Part shown: piece by piece, positions 1-8,401 of the stretch | Layout: each line of letters starts with the position of its first letter | Position numbering within the stretch: the first letter of the stretch is position 1 | Assembly: GCA_007123105.1 (NCBI GenBank) | Contig: SKNY01000037.1 | Span: 1-38,254 of the forward strand | Length of the DNA: 38,254 nt | Source of the DNA: Salinarchaeum sp. | GTDB taxonomy: Archaea; Halobacteriota; Halobacteria; Halobacteriales; SKNY01 | Direction of reading: 5' to 3' | Program-made: the position numbers and the translations under genes | Notes under the pieces: generated by a model | What the model was told of the DNA's origin: nothing | The model's input: only the letters and a program-made list of their open reading frames with translations | Databases searched by the model: none

Positions 1-700
1 CGGTCCTGACTCGATGAGTCCACACCGAAGTCCCGGCTTATGTGTGTCCTCGATCGAGATGAGGACGAATCCGTCGGAACGCCAGACATTATGAATTGCG
101 TTTATGTGTGACTGTTATTATTAGTATCGCCTAGCGCCTCGTGTTACGGGGTACCGGGTGTGGCACCGTCGGAACAAAGAAAGGTGTTACGCCTCCGATC
201 GGTACCGTCCAGCGACGCACACAACCAGAATGCTGGCAAAGTCAGTGTTCGCGCTCACGGGTTCCAACACTCCAGGTTTCACCAAACGAATCGCTCACAC
301 CGAGAACCGACACCGTCGTGCTGTCGTATCGCAATGTGCCCTGAATACAGCGGATGTCGTTGATCGGGACGAGCCCATCGCGTGGGGTTCGGTGTGACAG
401 ACCACGGTCGTCCCCGATTCGAAAAGCGCTTGCCGAATTTGCAGCGAGATAGCTACCAATATTATCGGCCGAGTGCCCGCAAGCGGTACCAATCCCGCAT
501 CACCGCAATGCCGAGAGGCGCTTCTGTTTCGGGCCCGTAACCCCAACGCGGTTCAGACCCTGGACCCTCACCGAGGAGAACGTGCAATTAGCAGGACCGG
601 CCGAGACTCCCGACATCCGTCGATTGACCGATCACCAAACGCCCCCGCATCTCAGTCAGTGGGGATGAAATCGTGGTCTCGCAGAATACGCTGACCGGAA
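1..700. other. No recognisable gene
   Basis: Short open frames occur in several frames here, but none has a recognisable motif, a hydrophobic pattern or a promoter-like box that I would defend. The stretch leads into an IS4-like transposase remnant and is probably degraded mobile-element DNA. Confidence 0.5.
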
Positions 701-1057
701 GTCACGACGCAGTCGGTTATCGCCCGCGCGATCACCGATGAACGCACCCACGAGAGTACCCTGTTCGAGACCGGGTCATGGATGGGTGGACGGCTGTTCA
801 TGCTCGATCTCGGGGTTTTCAAGGCCCACCGGTTCGCAGGGATCGACGAACATGGCGGCTTCTTCGTCAGCAGACTGAAACGGAGTGCGAATCCGGAGAT
901 CGTCGGCGAACTACGGGAATGGCGCGGCCGCGCATTTCCGCTTGAGGGGAAGAACGTGTTCGACGTTCTCGGTGACCTGTGTCGATAACACATTGACGTG
1001 GAAGTCGAAGTCTCGTTTCACCGCCGAGAGTTCAACGAGACGCGATCGATGCAATGA
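701..1057 (+). pseudogene. Internal fragment of an IS4-like (ISH) DDE transposase
   Basis: The frame reads through a stretch typical of haloarchaeal IS4-group transposases: HESTLFETGSWMGGRLF, then LGVFKAHRFAGIDEHGGFF, SRLKRSANPEIV and WRGRAFPLEGK. The second catalytic Asp is probably the one in MLDLG. An in-frame TAA at 986-988 interrupts the frame, and the downstream residues (HIDVEVEVSFHRREF) still fit the family, so this is a nonsense change rather than the natural end. Both the N-terminal third and the C-terminal catalytic Glu region are missing. The fragment cannot encode an active transposase and marks an old insertion. No terminal inverted repeats were found around it. Confidence 0.75.
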
Positions 1058-1289
1058 GGTCGCGCGTGTCACGTTCTCCCCGTCGGCGAGCGGCAGCGGC
1101 CTCGTGTTCTCTTCGTTCGAGATCGGTCCGATGCTCGTAGTAGTACGCGAGCGGACCGAACAGCTCAGCCATCGAAACGCCGTACGCACCGGCAACCACG
1201 TGCGGGTCCTCCGCGTCATCGATGATACGACGCTTGACGTCGAGAACCGTAATGCGGGTACCGTCGATACGAGGATCACCCGATCGCAC
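1032..1289 (-). CDS. DUF433 family protein, probable orphan antitoxin
   Basis: This 85-residue protein carries the DUF433 signature: a GDPRIDGTRITVLDV segment, then EDPHVVAGAYGVSMAELFGPLAYYYEH, and a charged C-terminal tail. DUF433 proteins are small helix-turn-helix-like antitoxins, usually encoded just before a DUF5615 PIN-like toxin. The start used is a GTG at 1289. The family motif extends a few codons further upstream without an ATG, so the N-terminus may be slightly truncated or use another start. The place where a toxin gene would follow is occupied by the oppositely oriented IS4-like remnant, which overlaps the stop codon by a few bases. I see no toxin partner, so this is a solitary or decaying antitoxin gene. 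Confidence 0.7.
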   Translation of the reverse strand: MRSGDPRIDGTRITVLDVKRRIIDDAEDPHVVAGAYGVSMAELFGPLAYYYEHRTDLERREHEAAAARRRGERDTRDLIASIASR

Positions 1290-1550
1290 GGCCCCGTCAC
1301 GGACAATAGCGGTCTTGCCGTACTATAGGGGCGGAATTGCATAGAATACTCCAGCCGGTGAACCCCGTCTCGGATCGCCGGCCGGGTGATACGGGAGGCG
1401 GGCGGGCGTTGGCGAGTGATCAGCCGTCGACGTCGACCAGTTCTGTGCACCTGTTCGGATTGACCGCTCCCGCGAACGAGCCGTGCGTTCCGGTGCACCG
1501 ATTTGAGGGGTGTATTGATTGCTCGCCCGAACCCGAGTTCGCATCATCGA

Positions 1551-2921
1551 TCAGAACAGGTCGAGTATGTCGGCCGGCGTCGCGAGGAACAGATCATCCC
1601 GCTCGTCCGCCACCGCCATCAGTCCTTCAGTAAAGCCCGCCCGGGCAAACAGCGCATACTGCACCGTCCGGTCCTCGCCGCGCCACCGCACGTCGGGACC
1701 CAGCGTCTCGAGATCCACAAGCAGATCACGGCCCACCGGTTCGACAGTCCACTTGCACTCGCCGAGCAGCAACGTCTCAGTTCCGGCGTTCACCCCCACC
1801 ACGTCGATCTCGTTGTCATCGTACCACCAGCGGCCGACCCGATCGCAGCCGACCGGGACACCCGAGCTCCGAACGGCCTGTCGACAGACCGCCTCGAACG
1901 TCCAGCTCGTATGCGACGGGAGCGTTTCCATGATCGACGCGCGTACCGCCGTGGTCTGGCCGCGCTCAAGGGTCCCGCGATTCGGAAGGACGTACCGGAA
2001 CCAGAATCGGAGGAAGTGGTCGGTGAGCCGATAGACCCCCCGGGCGTCCGGATCGGTGACCGGCGTCTCGCGGTCGATCAGCCCCAACCGCGAGAGGTTC
2101 CCCAGATAGCCCGACAGACTGCTCGCGTCCCGGTCGATCTCGTTCGCGATCTCCGAGACCCGCGTCGCGCCGTGGGCGATCGCCTCCAGGATCGACAGGT
2201 AGGTCCCCGGTTCGCGAAGCTCCTGGCGGAGCAAGAACTCGGGCTCCTCGAAGAGGAACGACCCCTTCGAGAGGATGTGCGTCTCGACGTTATCGGCGAG
2301 GGATCGATCCGGTTCGAACTGTTCGAGGTACGCGGGAATCCCGCCGACGGCACCGTACGCTCGGATCAGCTCCTCGGCGTCGTATGCGGGGAAAAACCCT
2401 GCCGCCTGGCCGAGCGTCAGCGGTTCGAGCCGCCACTGTCCAGTCCGCCGGCCGTACAACGGGCTTTCGTAGCTCAGGACGCCTTCCTCCATCATGGAAA
2501 TCGACGACCCGAGCAGCACCAGCGATATCTCCGTCCCCGCGAGGGTTTCGTCGACGATCCGCTGAAAGACCGACGTAATCGTGTCGTCCGTCTCGACGAG
2601 ATACGAAAATTCATCGAGAGCGACGACGAACGGGCCGTCGACGCGACGCGTGAGGTACGTGAATGCGTCCGTGAAATCATCCACCGCCGGTGGCACATCG
2701 TCGAGCGTCGCTGTGCATGCCCTGGCGAAAGCCCTGGCGTTGTGGTCGATCCCGCGTTGATCGCAGAGGTAATACACCGACGTGAGTCCGCAGTCGTCGA
2801 GCACATCCGAGACGAGTGTCGTCTTGCCCACTCGGCGACGGCCGTACAGGACGAGGAGCTGGCGATCGTCCGTGGCCAGCCGCTCTTCGAGCCAGGCCCG
2901 TTCGACCTCCCTGTCGATCAT
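1551..2921 (-). CDS. Archaeal AAA ATPase with DUF234-type C-terminal domain
   Basis: The protein is about 456 residues, the usual size of the archaeal ATPase (Pfam ATPase_2/DUF234) family. From the start at 2921 it shows MIDREVERAWLEERL, a Walker A motif GRRRVGKTTL near residue 35 and a hydrophobic Walker B (FVVALDEFSYL). The sensor segment is LVLLGSSISMMEE, followed by the GQWRLEPL and YGAVGGIPAYL motifs typical of the family. A winged-helix segment (VSEIANEIDRD...LSGYLGNLSRLGLI) precedes a C-terminal part with DNEIDVVGV and LLGECKW, which resembles the PD-(D/E)XK-like core of DUF234. The role of these proteins is unsettled; DNA-associated or mobile-element functions have been proposed. The frame is open further upstream, to 3173, but similarity begins at MIDRE, and the start codon lies inside a long palindrome (2920-2953). 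Confidence 0.88.
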   Translation of the reverse strand: MIDREVERAWLEERLATDDRQLLVLYGRRRVGKTTLVSDVLDDCGLTSVYYLCDQRGIDHNARAFARACTATLDDVPPAVDDFTDAFTYLTRRVDGPFVVALDEFSYLVETDDTITSVFQRIVDETLAGTEISLVLLGSSISMMEEGVLSYESPLYGRRTGQWRLEPLTLGQAAGFFPAYDAEELIRAYGAVGGIPAYLEQFEPDRSLADNVETHILSKGSFLFEEPEFLLRQELREPGTYLSILEAIAHGATRVSEIANEIDRDASSLSGYLGNLSRLGLIDRETPVTDPDARGVYRLTDHFLRFWFRYVLPNRGTLERGQTTAVRASIMETLPSHTSWTFEAVCRQAVRSSGVPVGCDRVGRWWYDDNEIDVVGVNAGTETLLLGECKWTVEPVGRDLLVDLETLGPDVRWRGEDRTVQYALFARAGFTEGLMAVADERDDLFLATPADILDLF

Positions 2922-2953
2922 TATGTCCGCGATAATATTATCGTGAACATAAT
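2920..2953. promoter_or_regulatory. 34-bp palindrome overlapping the ATPase start codon
   Basis: Left arm ATTATGTCCGCGATAAT and right arm ATTATCGTGAACATAAT are inverted repeats matching at 15 of 17 positions with no spacer. The central 12 bp GATAATATTATC is a perfect palindrome. On the minus strand the outer arm ends at the ATG of the AAA ATPase gene. Its length and symmetry suggest a dimeric-protein operator, perhaps for autoregulation. If translation really began upstream of 2921 the palindrome would be coding. Confidence 0.65.
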
Positions 2954-3090
2954 CACACTTCCGATCCACTGTGGCATACGGGGTCATTGGATCGCCTTGC
3001 TGGTGTTCACGCACACTCCTCGCGGCAAATCCGTCAGGACTGGCCTTGGAACGGCTCTGTTGCCCAGGCGAAATCGTCATGTAACGCTGC

Positions 3091-3348
3091 GTGGACGGCG
3101 ACACCCAGGTTGTAGTAAGTGAGGATGTTCGGTCTTCGATCATTGATGCAGTTGGGGAATACAATACTGTCACAATCGGAGCGACCGGACAAAGTAGGGT
3201 TGCCGAAACCCTATTTGGTTCAATTCCGCAAAAAGTTGTATCAACTGCCCACGGGACAGTTCTCCTGGCTCGGGCCCAACGTGAACATCGTCGTTCGCTG
3301 CGAGAGGCGATAGCCTACCGCCTACTTAGCACCAGCGAGGAAAGATGA
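3091..3348 (+). pseudogene. C-terminal remnant of a universal stress (UspA) domain
   Basis: The reading frame (GTG start) encodes IIDAVGEYNTVTIGATGQS, then RVAETLFGSIPQKVV, then HGTVLLARA. This is the C-terminal half of a UspA domain, including the ATP-binding glycine motif G-x2-G-x9-G(S/T) in slightly altered form. Such domains occur alone or as the tail of amino-acid and cation transporters in haloarchaea. The N-terminal half of the domain is absent, and no usable upstream continuation is seen because the opposite strand carries the leader of the ATPase gene. I read it as a truncated leftover, although a short expressed protein cannot be excluded. Confidence 0.55.
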
Positions 3349-3518
3349 GTACGGAAACCCCACAAAGCAGGGATAACGAGGAGGCTGGTACCGCGGATTT
3401 CGAACCAGGAGGATACCCGGGTCACCATGAGGAAGAAGATCCCCATCCTTGGAGAAGTGCCCTAAAATAACGATCCGCCAACCATCACATGGATTTCGAT
3501 GCGGTCTAATCCATCCCT

Positions 3519-5063
3519 TCACGACGATCGCCAGAATGCCCCAGTAAAGACGGCGAGCACGGGTACGATTTCCAATCGCCCAATCCACATGAGGAAGATC
3601 ATGACGACTTTCGTCTCCACCGGGAATTCGAGGTAACTACCGAACGGACCGAGACGGCCGAACCCCGGACCGATATTTCCAAGCGTTGCGATTGATGCAC
3701 TCATGGCCTCGATTACGGTGAGGTCATATCCCACTTGCATGCCATCGAGTGCGAAGAATATCGTTGCAAACCCAAAGATAACAACATAGAGCAGGGTAAA
3801 TCCGAGGATTCCTCGGACGACTGCTTCATCGATCACGGCGTTACCGAGTCGCACTGGTTGGACGATCTCCGGACGGGCCGCTTGAGTGAGTTCCCTCCTG
3901 GCCGCCTTGAGGACGATCAACCATCGGATTACCTTGATGCCGCCACCGGTGGACCCGGCCGAGCCGCCGATGAACATCGCAAAGAGGACGATCATCTGCG
4001 CGTGGGTATCCCACGCGGCGAAGTCGCTGGTGGCATATCCTGTCGAGTTCATGATCGATCCGATCTGGAAGGCCGCCTCCCTGAGCGAGTCGTTGAGGGC
4101 TCCCTCAGCCACCCGACCCCACTCGACGGCATCCGAATCGGCCGCCCCATGATAGAGGACAATCGCGAGCGTGGCCGTCAAGAGCCCAATCAGCCCAATA
4201 TATGCCCGGAACTCCGGATCCTCGAACAGGCTCCGAACATCGCCACTGAGGAGATACCAGAACAGAGCGAAGTTCGTCCCGGCGATGAGCATGAATGGGA
4301 TGATCGTCCACTGTGCAGGGGCGGAAAAGGCCGCGATGCTGTCTGCCTCCGGTGAGTACCCGCCGGTCGGTAGTGTCGTGAACCCATGAGCGACGGCGTT
4401 GAAAAGGTGCATGTTGGGAGCCAGTCCCAGATGGTGTAGGATCGTGAGCAGGACAATCAGCAGGATGGTGAAGGCAACGTAAACAAGCCAGAGGACGCGA
4501 GCTGTTTGTGCGATCCTGGGAGTCAGTTTTTGAAACACCGGGCCTGGTGCTTCCGTCCGCACCAGTTGAGCGCCGTTTACTCCCAGCTCTGGCAAGATTG
4601 CGACCATCAGTACGATAATCCCCATTCCCCCAAGCCATTGGGTAAGCTGACGCCAGATCAACAGAGCGTGTGAATAACGGTCCGTCCCGATATCATTCAT
4701 GACCGTTGCCCCTGTCGTCGTAAACCCGCTGGTCGATTCGAACAGGGCGTTGATGGGGTGTGCTAGCGAAGAGCCGGTGCCGTAGGTCGCCAAAAGATAC
4801 GGAATTGCGCCAATCATCGAAACGGCAATCCAGGATATCGTTACCAACAGGAGAGCTTCCGCTGGGCCCATGGCCGGATCGTCATCCAGTCGCTCTAAGC
4901 CAATCCCGATGGAGACCGTGATGAGAATGGTGAGGAGAAACACCCAGACGTCTTCCCAGTAGATCACGGCGACGACGAGCGGAATGAGCATCGCAAATGA
5001 AACGTACTTGATCACCGTTCCGAGAAAACTACCGGTTGCACGGAGATCGACTCGGCGAGTCAC
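3519..5063 (-). CDS. trkH: TrkH family potassium uptake protein (downstream copy)
   Basis: This 514-residue membrane protein has the four M1-P-M2 repeats of the Trk/Ktr/HKT superfamily. The four pore-loop filters are readable: FESTSGFTTTGATV, VAHGFTTLPTGGYSPE, SIMNSTGYATSDF and ASIATLGNIGPGFG. The glycine-rich intramembrane gate loop after the third filter (GGSAGSTGGGIKVIRW) is canonical. The protein would form a dimeric K+-translocating pore in the cytoplasmic membrane, gated by the TrkA ring. It is the last gene of the minus-strand Trk cluster and lies 61 bases after the other trkH, with no obvious separate promoter. The C-terminus (MWIGRLEIVPVLAVF...WRSS) is complete. Confidence 0.95.
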   Translation of the reverse strand: MTRRVDLRATGSFLGTVIKYVSFAMLIPLVVAVIYWEDVWVFLLTILITVSIGIGLERLDDDPAMGPAEALLLVTISWIAVSMIGAIPYLLATYGTGSSLAHPINALFESTSGFTTTGATVMNDIGTDRYSHALLIWRQLTQWLGGMGIIVLMVAILPELGVNGAQLVRTEAPGPVFQKLTPRIAQTARVLWLVYVAFTILLIVLLTILHHLGLAPNMHLFNAVAHGFTTLPTGGYSPEADSIAAFSAPAQWTIIPFMLIAGTNFALFWYLLSGDVRSLFEDPEFRAYIGLIGLLTATLAIVLYHGAADSDAVEWGRVAEGALNDSLREAAFQIGSIMNSTGYATSDFAAWDTHAQMIVLFAMFIGGSAGSTGGGIKVIRWLIVLKAARRELTQAARPEIVQPVRLGNAVIDEAVVRGILGFTLLYVVIFGFATIFFALDGMQVGYDLTVIEAMSASIATLGNIGPGFGRLGPFGSYLEFPVETKVVMIFLMWIGRLEIVPVLAVFTGAFWRSS

Positions 5064-5124
5064 TGGGGATGCCTCTCGTGCGAGTCAGGGAGGCCTTCCA
5101 ATCCACTACTCGGGGTAACTCGGA

Positions 5125-6627
5125 TCATGATCGCCAAAAAGCGTAGGTAAACAGCACCAGGACAGGAATAATTTCGATTCGACCAAGCCACATAAGGACG
5201 ATCATCACGATTCGCGTCGACGCCGGGAACCCCAGATAATTATCCATTGGCCCGGCCATACCAAACGCGGGTCCGATGTTCAGAAAGGTCGATGCTGCCG
5301 CCCCCATGCTTTCGAATTCACTCGGGTGTATCCCCGCCCGGGCGCCGTCAATCACGATGAACATTGTGAGTGCGAAGAAAATCACGATGCTGAGGAGCAC
5401 GTAGGCGTAGATGTCCCGGACGGTCTCTTCATCCACGGGCCGCCCGGACACCCGGATCGGTCGGATTGCATCCGGGTGAATTGCCGTGAAGAGATTCCGT
5501 TTGAAGGCCTTCAACACCACGAGCCATCTGAGCGATTTGATCGAACACGTCGTGGAACCGACCATCCCCCCAATGAACATCGCGAGAAAGAGGATATTCT
5601 GCGCTGCATGCGGCCAGTCGGTGAAATCCATGCTCGCATAGCCTGTGGTCGTGAGGATCGATGCGACGTTGAACATCGCGTGTCGCACGGTAGCAGATTG
5701 ACTGAGCGTGAGCTCGGGAAAGACGTAGATGAGAATGGCTGCAGCTGCGCTGAACGAGGCAAATACGCCGAGGTAAAAGTGAAATTCATCGTTCGTCAGG
5801 AGTCGCATTGGATCGCCATGGATGGTATAATAGATCAGGACAAAACTGGTCGAACCCACCAACATGACCGGAATAAGCACCCATTGGACGATCGGGGTAA
5901 ACGCCGCGATGCTTTCGGGTTCCGGTGAAAATCCTGCGGTGGAAATCGAGGTAAAGGCGTGGGCGATCGCGTTGTACAGCGTCATATTGGGCGCCAACCC
6001 GATCAGGTGGAGGCCATAGAGCACCCCGATAACCGCGAGGGTGAGACCGAGATACAGCCCCAAAATCAACCGCGCCGTCGCCGAAATCCGCGGCGTGAGG
6101 CGATTGACGTCCTCGGTCTGGGTTTCTGTCTCCATCAACTGTGCCCCACCAACACCGAGGTCGGACAGAATGGCAGTGACGAGAATCAGAATCCCCAAGC
6201 CACCGAGCCATTGCAACATTTGCCGCCACATCATGATGGATCGGTCGATCGAAAAATCGTCGAGCACGGTTGCGCCGGTCGTCGTGAGCCCGCTCATCGA
6301 TTCGAACAAGGCGTTGACCGGGTGGGCAAGTGTCCCTTGACCCCCCACCAGGAACGGAATCGCGCCGATCCCGGCCACGAGGAACCAGACGATGGACACG
6401 GCAAGAAACGCCTCACGGGGGCCCATATCGTCGCGCACGTCGGCCACGAATCGGAGCCCGCCACCGACCCCGAGGGTGACGACGATCGTCACGACGAAGG
6501 GGACCACCGATTCGCCGAAGTAGATGGCGACGAGCAACGGAAAGGTAAGGGGAATCGACACATACAGCATGACCGTTCCGATCAGGCCGAGGCTGGCACG
6601 CCATTCGACGTTGACGTATCCTCCCAT
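5125..6627 (-). CDS. trkH: TrkH family potassium uptake protein (upstream copy)
   Basis: The 500-residue protein has the same four-repeat architecture, with filters FESMSGLTTTGATV, IAHAFTSISTAGFSPE, SILTTTGYASMDF and ASTFLNIGPAFG. The gate loop after filter three reads GGMVGSTTCSIKSLRW and so lacks the GGG run of the neighbouring copy. The two TrkH proteins are therefore diverged paralogues that may differ in gating or affinity. I start at the ATG at 6627, two bases after the trkA stop. A TTG at 6633 overlapping that stop would add two residues. The tight spacing implies co-translation with trkA. Confidence 0.93.
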   Translation of the reverse strand: MGGYVNVEWRASLGLIGTVMLYVSIPLTFPLLVAIYFGESVVPFVVTIVVTLGVGGGLRFVADVRDDMGPREAFLAVSIVWFLVAGIGAIPFLVGGQGTLAHPVNALFESMSGLTTTGATVLDDFSIDRSIMMWRQMLQWLGGLGILILVTAILSDLGVGGAQLMETETQTEDVNRLTPRISATARLILGLYLGLTLAVIGVLYGLHLIGLAPNMTLYNAIAHAFTSISTAGFSPEPESIAAFTPIVQWVLIPVMLVGSTSFVLIYYTIHGDPMRLLTNDEFHFYLGVFASFSAAAAILIYVFPELTLSQSATVRHAMFNVASILTTTGYASMDFTDWPHAAQNILFLAMFIGGMVGSTTCSIKSLRWLVVLKAFKRNLFTAIHPDAIRPIRVSGRPVDEETVRDIYAYVLLSIVIFFALTMFIVIDGARAGIHPSEFESMGAAASTFLNIGPAFGMAGPMDNYLGFPASTRIVMIVLMWLGRIEIIPVLVLFTYAFWRS

Positions 6628-6629
6628 GC

Positions 6630-7967
6630 TCAAGCCATCGCCATCAGTTGATCCACGAACGACGGTTCGACCAAGACGATGATGTGGTCGTGCGCCTCGA
6701 TGACCGTCTCACCCCGTGGGGCGATGAAGGTCCCGTCGCGGGTGATGGCACCGAAGACGACATCGGCGTCGATCGACCGGTCGATGTCGCGAATGGTCCG
6801 ACCGACCAACCTGGCACCCTCGCTCACTTCGAGTTCGAGCACTTCCGCTTGGTCGTTCTCCAAGACTGCAACGTTCACGGCGACATCCGTATGCGTAAAG
6901 CGCGTGATCTCCTCTGCCGTCACAATGCGTGGATTGATGGCAACATCGATCCCGATTTCCTCGAACAGCTGGACGTAACTCCCGTGATCGACGATCGAGA
7001 TCACGCGATCGGTGCCGATGCGTTTGGCCAACAGCGAGACGAGCATGTTCTTTTCATCCGCATCGAGCGTCGATATCAGAATATCTGCCTCGTGGACGTG
7101 TTCGCGTTCGAGAAATTCTGCGTCGGTCGGTTCGTGTTGCATAACCAGGGTCCCCGGGAGATCCTCGGCAAGCTGTCGCGCTCGCCGCTCGTCGGTTTCG
7201 AGCAACCGGGGGGAAAAGCCTCGATCCTCGAGGATTCGTGCGGTGTGGTAGCCGATCTCGCCACCTCCGACGATGACGATATCGTCTGCACTCCCCGGGG
7301 TCTTATCGGGCTCGATGTCCTGGGCGAATCCCTGCACGCTCTGTGGACTGCCGATGACCACCACGTGGTCACCACCTTTGATCCGCGTATCTCCCCGGGG
7401 GAGGATCATCTCCTCGTCACGGAACACTGCCGCGAACGTGAGCGAATCGAAGTGGTCGACATCTGCAACGACTTCACCCGTGATGGGACTTTCCGCGGAC
7501 ACGTTGAATTCGGCCATGTGCACGAGGCCCCCCGCGAACGGGTCGACATCGATGGCTGCCGGGAGGCCGATCACGTTGACGATCGTCTCCGCGGTCTGCA
7601 GATCGGAACAGACCATAAAATCGACGTCGAACGCGCGCTGGGTTCGATCCCACGTCCGTTTGAACGTGGCGTGGCGGACTCTCGCGATGGTAAATGGATC
7701 ACCGATCGTCTTGGCGGCACCACAGGCGACGAGGTTGGTTTTGTCGTCGTCCGTACTGGCGATCAGCAAGTCGGCGTCGCCGACCCCTACCTCCTCGAGA
7801 ACCTCACCGGACGTCCCGTCGCCCACGCGGGTGAGCACGTCGAGTTCGTATTTGATCTCCTCGATGCGATGGTCGTCCACATCGACTACGATCACGTCGT
7901 TCCGTTGAGAGAGACTCCGACCGATCAGCGTGCCTACTTCCCCGGCCCCGACGATGATGGCCTTCAT
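6630..7967 (-). CDS. trkA: TrkA, NAD-binding regulatory subunit of the Trk potassium transporter
   Basis: This 445-residue protein has a duplicated RCK_N-RCK_C arrangement, the standard length for TrkA. The first Rossmann fold starts with IIVGAGEVGTLIG and has an acidic residue after strand two (VVDVDDHRI). The second starts with IVIVGGGEIGYHTARIL and has LLETDERRA. TrkA-C domains follow each fold; the last ends near residue 440 with GETVIEAHDHIIVLV. TrkA forms the cytoplasmic ring that gates TrkH in response to nucleotides. No clear TATA-like box precedes the ATG at 7967, so transcription may come from the regulator promoter upstream. Confidence 0.95.
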   Translation of the reverse strand: MKAIIVGAGEVGTLIGRSLSQRNDVIVVDVDDHRIEEIKYELDVLTRVGDGTSGEVLEEVGVGDADLLIASTDDDKTNLVACGAAKTIGDPFTIARVRHATFKRTWDRTQRAFDVDFMVCSDLQTAETIVNVIGLPAAIDVDPFAGGLVHMAEFNVSAESPITGEVVADVDHFDSLTFAAVFRDEEMILPRGDTRIKGGDHVVVIGSPQSVQGFAQDIEPDKTPGSADDIVIVGGGEIGYHTARILEDRGFSPRLLETDERRARQLAEDLPGTLVMQHEPTDAEFLEREHVHEADILISTLDADEKNMLVSLLAKRIGTDRVISIVDHGSYVQLFEEIGIDVAINPRIVTAEEITRFTHTDVAVNVAVLENDQAEVLELEVSEGARLVGRTIRDIDRSIDADVVFGAITRDGTFIAPRGETVIEAHDHIIVLVEPSFVDQLMAMA

Positions 7968-8229
7968 GCTGGTGTCCGTGCGGCGCGTTGGCAGTGCTGG
8001 CCGCGGTGTCCGTTGCCTCCATCAGAGTGGGTTGGTGGACGACCCGTCTCGCCACCTTTCGGGCGGATCCAGGCGAGGCGCGGCTGCCGCCGACCACTCG
8101 GGAGCGAGCACGCGGGGATCGCCGTGGCAACGATCGGAGGAATCGAACGCCTGGGCATCCCTCGCATCCACCGTCGAGCGAACGCGGTATCGATCGAATC
8201 CGCACGCCGTGTGACCACCTCCATCGGAC

Positions 8230-8397
8230 TCATGGCGATCGCTGTTTCTTAAAGGAGTATCCGCCGAGGACGACTCCACACCGCGGACACGAGATGATCC
8301 CGTGATCCATCGTCCGATGGCAGGTATCTGCCCGCGCCGATTCGAACCCGAACGTCGCCGCGTCGCCCTCGTAGTCACAATGTGGACACTGCGCCAT
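8230..8397 (-). CDS. Small CPxCG zinc-ribbon protein
   Basis: This 55-residue protein has two cysteine knuckles, CPHC near the N-terminus and CPRCG near the C-terminus, separated by an acidic loop containing one further Cys and two His. This matches the abundant haloarchaeal zinc-finger microproteins, several of which affect gene regulation or stress behaviour, but no specific role can be assigned here. The ATG at 8397 lies four bases after the regulator stop, so the two genes are almost certainly co-transcribed. An upstream in-frame extension overlapping the regulator gene was rejected because it lacks protein-like composition. Confidence 0.8.
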   Translation of the reverse strand: MAQCPHCDYEGDAATFGFESARADTCHRTMDHGIISCPRCGVVLGGYSFKKQRSP

Positions 8398-8401
8398 CGA
8401 A

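Noticed and set aside
1503-3122. A 539-codon plus-strand open frame
   Set aside because: It is antisense to the AAA ATPase, is rich in Arg/His/Pro and has no motif; the minus-strand frame has complete Walker motifs.
3355-3490. tRNA-like GGTTCGAAATCC on the minus strand
   Set aside because: No matching acceptor, D-arm or anticodon arm could be folded around it.
3735-4355. Plus-strand frame opposite trkH, and similar ones at 5326-5928 and 5959-6651
   Set aside because: They mirror membrane-protein codons into His/Asp/Glu-rich nonsense.
5125-6627. Missing filter glycine in the fourth pore loop (TFLNIGP against TLGNIGP in the other copy)
   Set aside because: That position also varies in other TrkH proteins as I recall them, and the glycine of NIGP is kept, so it is not evidence of a dead channel.
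7964-8233. Minus-strand 89-codon frame with an ATGA overlap to trkA
   Set aside because: The overlap is tempting, but the product is Arg/Pro/Gly-rich without structure, and other frames there are equally open.
6648-8252. A 534-codon plus-strand open frame
   Set aside because: Antisense to trkA, whose Rossmann motifs are intact; the mirrored frame is a codon-bias artefact.
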